Shown here: piece by piece, positions 55,627-64,000 of the stretch
How the letters are laid out: every line of letters begins with the position of its first letter
Numbering within the stretch: position 1 is the first letter of the stretch
DNA from: Micropruina sp.
GTDB lineage: Bacteria; Actinomycetota; Actinomycetes; Propionibacteriales; Propionibacteriaceae
Reading direction: 5' to 3'
Assembly (NCBI GenBank): GCA_016711205.1
Contig: JADJTM010000001.1
Coordinates: 1,426,001 to 1,490,000 of the forward strand
Length of the DNA stretch: 64,000 nucleotides
Notes under the pieces: generated by a model
The model's database searches: none
What the model saw: the letters and a program-made list of their open reading frames with translations, nothing else
Told to the model about the DNA's origin: nothing
Made by a program: the position numbers and the translations under genes

Positions 55627-55764
55627 GTGAGCAGGAATGCGGAACCGTCCCCGATTCCTGCTCACCGACGTCCAGCGTGAGCAGGAATGCGGAACCGTCC
55701 CCGATTCCTGCTCACCGGCGCCGACGTGAGCAGGAATGCGGAACCGTCCCCGATTACTGCTCAC
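55627..55764. repeat. Three tandem copies of a 39-bp palindromic repeat
   Basis: Copies at 55627-55665, 55677-55715 and 55726-55764 read GTGAGCAGGAATGCGGAACC + GTCCCCGATTCCTGCTCAC (the third has ATTACTGCTCAC). Ends are inverted repeats (GTGAGCAGGAAT/ATTCCTGCTCAC). Spacers are only 10-11 bp. A fourth, inverted copy is at 52317-52356. The array lies between the convergent Hcp-like gene and the membrane protein gene. Confidence 0.9.
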
Positions 55765-55772
55765 CCGCGCTC

Positions 55773-56126
55773 TCAGTAGGCAGGCTGCGGCAGAGCGCTG
55801 ATCAGGATCGCCGCGTTGAGCACGATGAGCAGTGCGACGCCGAGCGCGATCCATGCCCAGCGGGCGATCGTGCGACCCCTGAGTTTCAGCGCCAGCGCCA
55901 CCGCTGATCCCGCCGCCGTCGCCCACGCCAGCCCGGCCAGCCAGACCCGCTCGACGTAGGTGTGCGTCATCGCTTGGGTGCCGCCATCGGGAGCGGGCAG
56001 CGTGTAGTGGTCGACCGATCGTCCGGTCAGCAGGTAACCCGACAGCAGGCTCGCCACCAGCGCGAGCGCCAGCAGCGCGGTGGGCACCCAGGTGGGCTGC
56101 TCCACCGGTGCGGACGAGCCGGTCAC
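55773..56126 (-). CDS. Three-helix membrane protein
   Basis: The 117-residue protein has hydrophobic segments at about 14-34 (VPTALLALALVASLLSGYLL), 62-82 (VWLAGLAWATAAGSAVALAL) and 89-111 (ARWAWIALGVALLIVLNAAI). A soluble loop (SVDHYTLPAPDGGTQAMTHT) would face one side. No recognised family. GTG 56126 lies three bases after the sigma-factor stop on the same strand, so it is probably co-transcribed with the principal sigma factor. Confidence 0.72.
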   Translation of the reverse strand: MTGSSAPVEQPTWVPTALLALALVASLLSGYLLTGRSVDHYTLPAPDGGTQAMTHTYVERVWLAGLAWATAAGSAVALALKLRGRTIARWAWIALGVALLIVLNAAILISALPQPAY

Positions 56127-56129
56127 CGG

Positions 56130-57506
56130 TCAGTCGAGATAGTCACGGAGAACCTGCGAGCGGGACGGATGCCGCAGCTTGCTCATCGTCTTGGACTCGA
56201 TCTGGCGGATGCGTTCGCGGGTGACGCCGTACACCTTGCCGATCTCGTCCAGCGTCTTGGGCTGGCCGTCGGTGAGCCCGAACCGCATGCTCACCACGCC
56301 GGCCTCACGCTCGGACAGGGTGTCGAGCACGTCGTGCAGTTGCTCCTGCAGCAGGGTGAAGTTCACCGCTTCCGCCGGTACGACCGCCTCGGAGTCCTCG
56401 ATCAGGTCGCCGAACTCCGAATCGCCGTCCTCGCCGAGAGGGGTGTGCAGCGAGATCGGCTCACGACCGTACTTCTGCACCTCGACGACCTTCTCGGGGG
56501 TCATGTCGAGCTCTTTGGCCAGCTCTTCGGGCGTGGGTTCGCGACCCAGATCCTGCAGCATCTGCCGCTGGACGCGGGCGAGCTTGTTGATCACCTCGAC
56601 CATGTGCACCGGGATGCGAATCGTGCGGGCCTGGTCGGCCATGGCGCGGGTGATCGCCTGCTTGATCCACCAGGTCGCATACGTGCTGAACTTGTAGCCC
56701 TTGGTGTAGTCGAACTTCTCGACCGCACGGATCAGGCCGAGGTTGCCCTCTTGGATCAGGTCCAGAAACAGCATGCCGCGGCCGGTGTAGCGCTTGGCCA
56801 GCGACACCACCAGGCGCAGGTTGGCCTCCAGCAGGTGGTTCTTGGCGCGCCGACCGTCCTCGGAGATCCACTGGTAGTCGTCGGCATCGGCGGACGACAG
56901 GGAGCGACCGATGTTGATCGACTCCTCGGCGAACAGGCCCGCCTCGATGCGCTTGGCGAGAGTGACCTCTTGCTCGGCGTTCAGCAGGGCGACCTTGCCG
57001 ATCTGCTTGAGGTAGTCCTTGACCGGGTCGGCGGTGGCGCCCGCCACCATCACCTGCTGTTCGGGCTCGTCGGCGTCGTCGGCGTCCGAGACGATGAACC
57101 CCTGGTCTTCGGTCAACTCCTTCTCGACGACCGCCTCTTTGGCCTCTTCGAAGGTGGAGTCGTCCACGTCGTCCAGCGAACGGCGCTTGCCGCCGACCGT
57201 CAGCACGACGTCGTCGCCTTCGCGGGCGAACTTGACGTCGACGGCTTCGGGGCTGAGCACGACCTCCTCCAGCGTCGGCTCTTCGAGTGCAACCGCGACC
57301 TCGAGGTCTTCGGTGACAACGTCAACGTCGGCGCCTCCCTCGACTGCGTCGGTTTCCGGCTTGGCCGGCACCGCGACGGCGGCGGGCTTGCGGCCACGCC
57401 CGGTGGCTGGCTGCTTCGCTGCGGTGCGGGGACGGCGGGGGGTTGGGGTTGCAGCCTCGTCCGATACGGTTTCAGCCTTGGCTGCTGCGGTGGAGCGTGG
57501 TGACAC
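56130..57506 (-). CDS. sigA: Principal RNA polymerase sigma factor (SigA/HrdB)
   Basis: The 458-residue group-1 sigma-70 factor has a long low-complexity N-terminus (Lys/Ala/Pro/Glu-rich; GRGRKPAAVAVPAKPETD). Region 1.2 reads DPVKDYLKQIGKVALLNAEQ, region 2 LRLVVSLAKRYTGRGMLFLD and KFDYTKGYKFSTYATWWIKQ, region 3 RIPVHMVEVINKLARVQRQM, and region 4 MRFGLTDGQPKTLDEIGKVY with VTRERIRQIESKTMSKLRHP. It recognises housekeeping promoters. GTG 57506 has GAGAGG six bases upstream. An in-frame ATG at 57578 lacks a visible Shine-Dalgarno sequence and is less likely. Confidence 0.96.
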   Translation of the reverse strand: MSPRSTAAAKAETVSDEAATPTPRRPRTAAKQPATGRGRKPAAVAVPAKPETDAVEGGADVDVVTEDLEVAVALEEPTLEEVVLSPEAVDVKFAREGDDVVLTVGGKRRSLDDVDDSTFEEAKEAVVEKELTEDQGFIVSDADDADEPEQQVMVAGATADPVKDYLKQIGKVALLNAEQEVTLAKRIEAGLFAEESINIGRSLSSADADDYQWISEDGRRAKNHLLEANLRLVVSLAKRYTGRGMLFLDLIQEGNLGLIRAVEKFDYTKGYKFSTYATWWIKQAITRAMADQARTIRIPVHMVEVINKLARVQRQMLQDLGREPTPEELAKELDMTPEKVVEVQKYGREPISLHTPLGEDGDSEFGDLIEDSEAVVPAEAVNFTLLQEQLHDVLDTLSEREAGVVSMRFGLTDGQPKTLDEIGKVYGVTRERIRQIESKTMSKLRHPSRSQVLRDYLD

Positions 57507-57676
57507 AAGTAGCCTCTCGGATTCTTGGTTTTGGGCGCACGCCACAGGGGGGTTGTCAATGGCTGGCGCCTCGATCATTGTTGCACGCAGGTCCGAACAA
57601 ACCAAACGGCCTTCTGCCCGTGTCATGGGCGGGTCTCGCGCTGCGCGGTGCGGGCGGCCCGGCTAACCTCGGCGCC

Positions 57677-59809
57677 ATGTCGGAACCGCCTCGTGCCCAG
57701 GCCCGTCCCACCGTCCGCAGCCATCATGGGGACGACTTCGTTGACGACTTCGCCTGGATGAGCGACAAGCAGTCCGAGCAGTTCCTGGCGCACCTGGCGG
57801 CCGAGAACGCCTACACGGCGGCGCGTACGGCGCATCTGAGCAGCCTGCGCGAGGAGCTGTACAACGACATCAGCAGCCGCACCCGGCAGACCGATCTGAG
57901 CGTGCCGACCTTCGTCCGGCACACCGACGGGTCGGCCTGGTGGTACTACAGCCGGTCCGTCGAGGGCCTCGACTACTCCATCCACTGCCGGCTGCCCGCC
58001 ACTAGCGCCGATCGCATTCCGGAGGTGACCACGCCGCCGCCCGGCGAGCAGGTCGTGCTGGACGAGAACGAACTCGCCCAGGGCCAGAGCTTCTTCGCGC
58101 TGGGGCTCTGCGACGTGTCCCCGGACGGCCGTCGGCTGGCCTGGAGCGAAGACCTGCGCGGCGATGAACGCTACCGGCTGCGGGTGATCGACCTGGCCGG
58201 GCGGACGCCGCTGCCGGCGCCCGAGCTGCCGGTGGCGGGCGGCGGCTGCTGGTGCGGCGACGACCGGCTGATCTACCTCACCGTGGACGACGCCTGGCGG
58301 CCCGACCAGGTGTGGCTGCACACGCTGCGCTCTTCGCCGCAGATGCCGGCGACCGGCGACACCCTGCTGCTGCACGAGCCGGACGAGCGGTTCTGGCTGG
58401 GAGTGGAGGAGTCGCGCGATCGGTCGCGGGTGCTGATCGCGTCCGAGAGCAAGCAGACCTGCGAGTACCGGCTGCTGGAGGTGGCCGACCCCGACGCGAC
58501 TGCACGGCTGGTCGCGCCCCGCCGGGAAGGTCTGGAGTACAGCGTCGAGGTCGGCACCGACGCGCTGTACGTTGTGCACAACGCCGGGGCACCGGAGTTC
58601 GCGCTGGCGTCCGCGCCGTTCGACGCCGCCAGCCCCGCCGACTGGACGCCGCTGGTGCCCGAGCGTGCGGGCGTCCGGCTGATCGGGGTCAGCGCCTACG
58701 CCGACTACCTGGTGCTCAGCTCCCATGCCAACGCGCTGCCCCTGATCGAGGTGCTGACCCGGACGGCGTCCGGCGGATGGAGCGCGCCGGTGCCCATCCC
58801 GTTCGACGAACCGCTGTACAGCGCGGCCGCGCTGTCGGCGGACGACCCGCACACCGACCGGATCCGGCTCGTTCACGAGTCGTTGGTCACACCGCGCCGG
58901 CTCGACGAACTGCGGCTCGACACCGGCGAGCGACGCACGCTCAAGCAGAGCGAGGTGCTCGATCACCCGGTGCATGGCCGCTACAACCCCGGCGCCTTCG
59001 TGCAGCGCCGCGAATGGGCCACCGCACCGGACGGAACCCGGGTGCCGCTGTCGATCGTGCACCGCGCCGACCTGGTGCTGGACGGCTCCGCGCCCGCCCT
59101 GCTCTACGGTTACGGAGCCTACGAGGCCGCGATGATGCCGTGGTTCTCGATCCCCCGGCTCAGCCTGCTCGACCGCGGCTTCGTCTGGGCGATCGCGCAC
59201 GTGCGCGGCGGCGGCGAACTGGGCCGGTCCTGGTACGAACAGGGCAGGCTGCTGGCCAAACCGAACACCTTCACCGACTTCGTCGCCTGCGCCCGCCACC
59301 TGACGCAGGGGGGCTGGACGTCCCCCGACCGGCTGGCCGCCCAGGGCGGTTCGGCCGGCGGGCTGACGGTGGGCGCAGCGGTCAACCTGGCCCCGGACGC
59401 CTTTCGCGCCGTCCACGCCGACGTGCCCTTCGTGGACGCGCTGACCACGATGCTCAACCCGGAGTTGCCGCTGACCGTCACCGAATGGGAGGAGTGGGGC
59501 GATCCGCTGCATGACGCCCAGGCCTACCGGTGCATGAAGGCCTACGCCCCGTACGAGAACGTCCGGCCCGGCCGATACCCGTCCGTTCTGGCCACCACCA
59601 GCCTCAACGACACCCGGGTCGAGGTGACCGAACCCGCCAAGTGGGTTGCCCAACTGCGACGTATCGTGGAGGGCGACACCGATCGTCCGATCCTGCTGCG
59701 CACCGAAATGGTGGCCGGACACGGGGGCGTCTCGGGTCGCTACCAGGCCTGGCGCGACCTGGCCTTCGAGTTGGCCTGGATCATCGATCAGGTGGTTGCG
59801 CGCGCCTGA
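57677..59809 (+). CDS. ptrB: S9-family prolyl oligopeptidase (oligopeptidase B-like)
   Basis: The 710-residue serine peptidase has an N-terminal beta-propeller (about 80-420) and an alpha/beta-hydrolase domain. The catalytic Ser is in LAAQGGSAGGLTVGA, Asp in LATTSLNDTRVEV and His in GHGGVSGR. GYGAYEAAMMPWFSIPRLSL and AHVRGGGELGRSWYEQGR are oligopeptidase B signatures. These cleave peptides after basic residues in the cytosol; specificity should be tested. It lies between the two sigma genes, divergent from sigA with about 170 bp between starts. Confidence 0.93.
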   Translation: MSEPPRAQARPTVRSHHGDDFVDDFAWMSDKQSEQFLAHLAAENAYTAARTAHLSSLREELYNDISSRTRQTDLSVPTFVRHTDGSAWWYYSRSVEGLDYSIHCRLPATSADRIPEVTTPPPGEQVVLDENELAQGQSFFALGLCDVSPDGRRLAWSEDLRGDERYRLRVIDLAGRTPLPAPELPVAGGGCWCGDDRLIYLTVDDAWRPDQVWLHTLRSSPQMPATGDTLLLHEPDERFWLGVEESRDRSRVLIASESKQTCEYRLLEVADPDATARLVAPRREGLEYSVEVGTDALYVVHNAGAPEFALASAPFDAASPADWTPLVPERAGVRLIGVSAYADYLVLSSHANALPLIEVLTRTASGGWSAPVPIPFDEPLYSAAALSADDPHTDRIRLVHESLVTPRRLDELRLDTGERRTLKQSEVLDHPVHGRYNPGAFVQRREWATAPDGTRVPLSIVHRADLVLDGSAPALLYGYGAYEAAMMPWFSIPRLSLLDRGFVWAIAHVRGGGELGRSWYEQGRLLAKPNTFTDFVACARHLTQGGWTSPDRLAAQGGSAGGLTVGAAVNLAPDAFRAVHADVPFVDALTTMLNPELPLTVTEWEEWGDPLHDAQAYRCMKAYAPYENVRPGRYPSVLATTSLNDTRVEVTEPAKWVAQLRRIVEGDTDRPILLRTEMVAGHGGVSGRYQAWRDLAFELAWIIDQVVARA

Positions 59810-59948
59810 TACCCCCCGCGGTCGAACCCCGGGTACGACTGTGGTCTTGGTTTGCGCGCGGGGGTGCGCTCAGGGTTCATCAAGGGCGAACACGCGAAGA
59901 TCTGGCCCGCTCGCTGCGTTGTACTGGTCACGGAGCGAAAGGAACCAC

Positions 59949-60887
59949 ATGATCTCGACTGCGCACCGGATTCGGAGCACCGACGGAATCGACGGCAAGG
60001 ACGCGGTAGGTCTGTACCTCGATGGCATCGCCAAGACGGCCCTGCTGACCGCTGAAGAAGAAGTCATTCTGGCCAAGCGGATCGAGTCCGGGCTGTACGC
60101 CAAGGCCGTGCTCGCCGGCACCGAATCCCCGGCCCGCGTTGCGTGCACCACCGCCGAACTCGAACAGATCGAGGCTGAGGGCGACGCCGCGCTGCAGCGC
60201 TTCATCACCGCCAACCTGCGCCTGGTGGTTTCGGTCGCCCGCAAGTACGGCCGCGCGCAGATGCCGCTGCTCGACCTGGTGCAGGAGGGCAACACCGGCC
60301 TCATCCGCGCCGTCGAGAAGTTCGACTACAGCAAGGGCTTCAAGTTCTCGACCTACGCCACCTGGTGGGTGCGGCAGTCGATCTCGCGCGGCATCGCTCA
60401 GCAGGGCCGCATCGTCCGGCTGCCGGTGCATGTGGCCGAGCAGGTCAACCAGGTCTCTGCCGTCCGCCGCACCCTGGAGCGCCGCCTGGGACGCGAGCCC
60501 GAACTGATCGAGATCGCGGACGAACTGGGCCTGAAGGAGGAGCAGGTGATCGACCTGCTGCGGCTGGCCCGTGACCACGTCAGTCTCGACGCGCCGGTCG
60601 AAGAGGACGGCGACACCGCCCTGGGTGATCTGCTGGCCCGCGAGATGTCCCCCGGCCCGGACGAGATGGTGCTGGACGCCGAGGACCGGGCCCGCCTGGA
60701 CGGCATGCTGTCGTCCCTGGACGATCGCTCCGCCGACGTCGTCCGCCGCCGCTATGGCCTGCTGGACGGCCGCCAGGCCAAGCTGGCCGACATCGCCGCC
60801 GTTTGGGGCATCACCGCCGAGCGCGTCCGCCAGATCGAACGGCACGCCATCGCCAAGCTCCGCAGCGCGCACGACCTGGCCGCCTGA
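59949..60887 (+). CDS. Group-2 sigma-70 factor (SigB/HrdD-like)
   Basis: The 312-residue sigma factor lacks region 1.1 and starts region 1.2 with AVGLYLDGIAKTALLTAEEE. Region 2 reads RLVVSVARKYGRAQMPLLDL and VEKFDYSKGFKFSTYATWWV, region 3 RLPVHVAEQVNQVSAVRRTL, and region 4 RRYGLLDGRQAKLADIAAVW and ITAERVRQIERHAIAKLRSA. It is close to the principal factor but shorter, the pattern of actinobacterial SigB. It is probably used in stress or stationary phase. A strong stem-loop follows 12 bp after the stop. Confidence 0.93.
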   Translation: MISTAHRIRSTDGIDGKDAVGLYLDGIAKTALLTAEEEVILAKRIESGLYAKAVLAGTESPARVACTTAELEQIEAEGDAALQRFITANLRLVVSVARKYGRAQMPLLDLVQEGNTGLIRAVEKFDYSKGFKFSTYATWWVRQSISRGIAQQGRIVRLPVHVAEQVNQVSAVRRTLERRLGREPELIEIADELGLKEEQVIDLLRLARDHVSLDAPVEEDGDTALGDLLAREMSPGPDEMVLDAEDRARLDGMLSSLDDRSADVVRRRYGLLDGRQAKLADIAAVWGITAERVRQIERHAIAKLRSAHDLAA

Positions 60888-60899
60888 TCGACCGCAAAC

Positions 60900-60929
60900 G
60901 AAGGCCCGCCCCACGTGGGGCGGGCCTTC
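60900..60929 (+). terminator. Perfect stem-loop terminator after the second sigma gene
   Basis: GAAGGCCCGCCCCAC and its exact complement form a 15-bp palindrome with no extra loop, giving a 13-bp stem in practice. TTCTGCTG follows. It sits 12 bp past the stop codon. Confidence 0.85.
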
Positions 60930-60965
60930 TGCTGTGCTCGGGTGCGGGCGCCCTCACTGGTCCGG

Positions 60966-61050
60966 GATTCTGAGATCACCCGTGGGGGTGCGTCAGAACC
61001 TCGGCGTGTCGCCGGGTGCGGGTTGCGCTGGTGTCAGGTTCTCAGAATCA
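60966..61050. repeat. ~85-bp ATTCTGA-ended element, copy 3
   Basis: Begins ATTCTGAGATCACCCGTGG and ends GTGTCAGGTTCTCAGAAT. Terminal inverted repeats are ATTCTGAGA/TCTCAGAAT. The inner CGGCGTGTCGCCGGGTGC matches copy 2, and the left end matches the right end of copy 1 exactly. It lies just upstream of the GAF regulator. Confidence 0.8.
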
Positions 61051-61115
61051 ACCGTGGACACCCCCCGAGAACTGAGCCGTGCTCCGGGCCTGGACCGGAC
61101 GCGTAGGGTGTGCGC

Positions 61116-62396
61116 ATGGCAGGCAGTGACGCCCCGGCGATGCAGCCGGGCGACGACCCGCTGCAGCACGGGCGCACGCTGGAGCAACTGCACGACACCT
61201 TCGTCAGCACCGGCACGATCGGGCCGGCGCTGCGTCCGCTGGTGTCCGATTCGTGGCAGCGCAGCATGAGCAGCGGCATCGATCCGGAACGCTCACTGGC
61301 CCGGCTGGGGCTCGACGACGAGGGCGTGCAGGAGGCGCGCACGTCCCACCCGTTGGCGGTTGTCATGCCGGTGATCCGGCGCCTGCTGGTGGACGAGGCC
61401 GCCGAGGCGGGCCTGCTGGTCGCGGTCAGCGACGCGGCCGGGCGACTGCTGTGGGTCGAGGGCGATTCGACGCTGCGCTCCCGCGCCGAGGCCATGCACT
61501 TTCTGCCCGGCGCCGACTGGAGCGAGTCGTCCGCAGGTACCAACGCGCCGGGTACTGCACTCGCACTGGGCCGGCCGGTGCAGATCTTCGGCCCCGAGCA
61601 TCTGCTGCGTCCGGTGACTCCGTGGAGTTGCTCGGCAGCACCGATCCGCGAACCCGACACCGGCGCCGTCCTCGGGGTGCTCGACCTGACCGGCGGCCCC
61701 GAAGTGGCCGCCCCCACCGCGTTGGCTCTGGTGCGGGCCACGGTCGCCGCCGTCGAGGCCGAGTTGCGGCTGCACCGGTTGCTCGGGACGGCCCCGGGCC
61801 CAGCCCTGCAGCACGGGATCCACCCCAGGCTCGAGGTGCTCGGACGCCGCAGCGCCCACCTGACCTATCGCGGCACGTCCGCCGATCTGAGCCTGCGGCA
61901 CAGCGAGATCGTGCTGCTGCTGGCGCTGCGTCCCGACGGCCTCACCGGCGCCGAGCTGGCCGTCGAACTCAGTGACGACGACCAGTCCCTGGTCACCGTG
62001 CGCGCCGAGCTCTCGCGGCTGCGGGCCCAGCTGGCGCCGGTCAACCTGGGCTCCAAGCCGTACCGGCTGCCCCGGGTCACCTCTGATGTGGCCGAGGTGT
62101 CGGCCGATCTGGACGGGGCGCGGCTGCGGGCGGCGATCGCCCGGTACCGGGGCCCGGTGCTACCCACGTCGCAGGCGCCGGGGGTGACCCGGATCCGCGA
62201 CGATCTGCACCGGCGACTGCGTGGACGGCTGCTGGCCGGCACCGATCCCGATGCTCTGCTGGCCTTCGCCGACACCCCGTTCGGGCGTGATGATCTGGCG
62301 GTGTGGTCGCGGGCACTGGCGGTGCTGCCGCCGAGTTCGCCACGGCGTCCGGAGGTCATCGCGCGCCTGCGGGCACTCGACCTGGCCCTGCGCTGA
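61116..62396 (+). CDS. GAF-domain transcriptional regulator of the AcoR/EutR-like actinobacterial type
   Basis: The 426-residue protein has an N-terminal GAF sensor (RPLVSDSWQRSMSSGIDPER, AVSDAAGRLLWVEGDSTLRS, WSESSAGTNAPGTALALGRP, VTPWSCSAAPIREPDTGAVL) and a C-terminal winged-helix-like region (LRHSEIVLLLALRPDGLTGA, TVRAELSRLRAQLAPVNLGS). This is the actinobacterial relative of AcoR without the sigma-54 ATPase domain. Such genes sit upstream of aldehyde/alcohol dehydrogenases and control them. The aldehyde dehydrogenase begins 104 bp downstream. ATG 61116 is preferred to GTG 61110. Confidence 0.85.
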   Translation: MAGSDAPAMQPGDDPLQHGRTLEQLHDTFVSTGTIGPALRPLVSDSWQRSMSSGIDPERSLARLGLDDEGVQEARTSHPLAVVMPVIRRLLVDEAAEAGLLVAVSDAAGRLLWVEGDSTLRSRAEAMHFLPGADWSESSAGTNAPGTALALGRPVQIFGPEHLLRPVTPWSCSAAPIREPDTGAVLGVLDLTGGPEVAAPTALALVRATVAAVEAELRLHRLLGTAPGPALQHGIHPRLEVLGRRSAHLTYRGTSADLSLRHSEIVLLLALRPDGLTGAELAVELSDDDQSLVTVRAELSRLRAQLAPVNLGSKPYRLPRVTSDVAEVSADLDGARLRAAIARYRGPVLPTSQAPGVTRIRDDLHRRLRGRLLAGTDPDALLAFADTPFGRDDLAVWSRALAVLPPSSPRRPEVIARLRALDLALR

Positions 62397-62500
62397 CGGC
62401 ACGGCTGCAACCTCGGCGCAACGTGGGCCGTCCTAACCTTCGGCACACGTGGCCGGAGGGGCGGGCCGCGTCCACATCGGCCAGACGAGGGAGTCGCCAG

Positions 62501-64000
<1,500 letters not shown>

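Noticed and set aside
55627..55764. A CRISPR-like array of three equal repeats
   Set aside because: Spacers are only 10-11 bp, one repeat copy lies alone in inverted orientation 3.3 kb away, and no cas genes are present.
57507..57578. ATG 57578 as the start of the principal sigma factor
   Set aside because: The GTG at 57506 has a GAGAGG six bases upstream; the ATG has no visible ribosome-binding site.

Overview
The window looks like chromosome from a high-GC Gram-positive actinobacterium, most plausibly from the Propionibacteriales. It carries marker genes largely confined to actinobacteria: SepH, DUF4193, DUF3710, DUF3093, DUF5998, DUF3000, DUF4235, DUF7455 and the sigma pair around 56-61 kb. 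There are many GTG starts, GTGA four-base overlaps and leaderless-looking promoters. No rRNA, replication origin, integrase or complete insertion sequence was found. Species cannot be named from the sequence alone.

Layout. 1-2.8 kb: a copper-handling cluster. It has the start of a YHS/heavy-metal-binding P-type ATPase with a CsoR-like operator, a DUF6153 membrane protein, a DUF305 lipoprotein, and decayed remnants of a copper-storage (Csp-like) protein and a short hypothetical. 2.8-7.5 kb: an accessory-looking, gene-poor stretch with a DUF4268 PD-(D/E)XK-like protein, a doubly frameshifted hypothetical gene, two lipoproteins and a small protein flanked by direct repeats. It ends at a four-tRNA cluster (Val-CAC on minus; Gly-GCC, Cys-GCA and Val-GAC on plus). 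8.4-15.3 kb: a CbiX-type chelatase, PPK2, a LigC-type ligase, an isochorismatase-like hydrolase, a PadR regulator with a clear operator, a palindromic repeat array, the LigD-type polymerase and MsrB. 15.4-25.1 kb: DUF3000, an RNase D-like protein, dxs, a MATE exporter, and acnA with its downstream membrane gene. 25.5-30 kb: a large collagen-like/helical protein, a lipoprotein and a TrmA-family methyltransferase. 30-34 kb: a KimA/APC permease divergent from two TrkA-type proteins. 33.5-39.3 kb: DUF3093-dut-DUF3710-OB-fold operon, DUF4235, DUF4193, sepH. 38.6-50.9 kb: DUF5998-phosphatase-tdk operon, App1-like phosphatase, parC, a second palindromic repeat array, beta-carbonic anhydrase, a saccharopine-dehydrogenase-like enzyme, a sugar kinase and parE. 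51-64 kb: PhzF, DUF7455, DUF2891/DUF6882, macrodomain, a Tat-exported Hcp-like protein, the principal sigma factor, oligopeptidase B, a second sigma factor, a GAF regulator and a truncated aldehyde dehydrogenase.

How they work together. The parC and parE genes together encode topoisomerase IV. LigC and the LigD-type polymerase are end-joining parts. The permease and TrkA pair suggests potassium homeostasis. DUF3093-dut-DUF3710-OB-fold is a translationally coupled operon. The GAF regulator sits directly upstream of the aldehyde dehydrogenase it probably controls.

Two things stand out. First, at least five genes carry single-base frameshifts (the 4.5-5.1 kb hypothetical, cbiX, the collagen-like gene, parE and the DUF6882 gene), and phzF carries an in-frame stop. 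The parE lesion lies in a G6 run, so consensus errors are likely for part of this set. Second, there are at least five separate families of short repeats: REP-like arrays, an ~80-bp element with ATTCTGA ends, a 39-bp palindrome, a ~160-bp MITE-like unit and ~65-bp direct repeats. The most novel protein candidates are the collagen-like protein with a hydrophobic hairpin between long helices, reminiscent of helical pore-forming toxins, and the Tat-exported Hcp-like protein.
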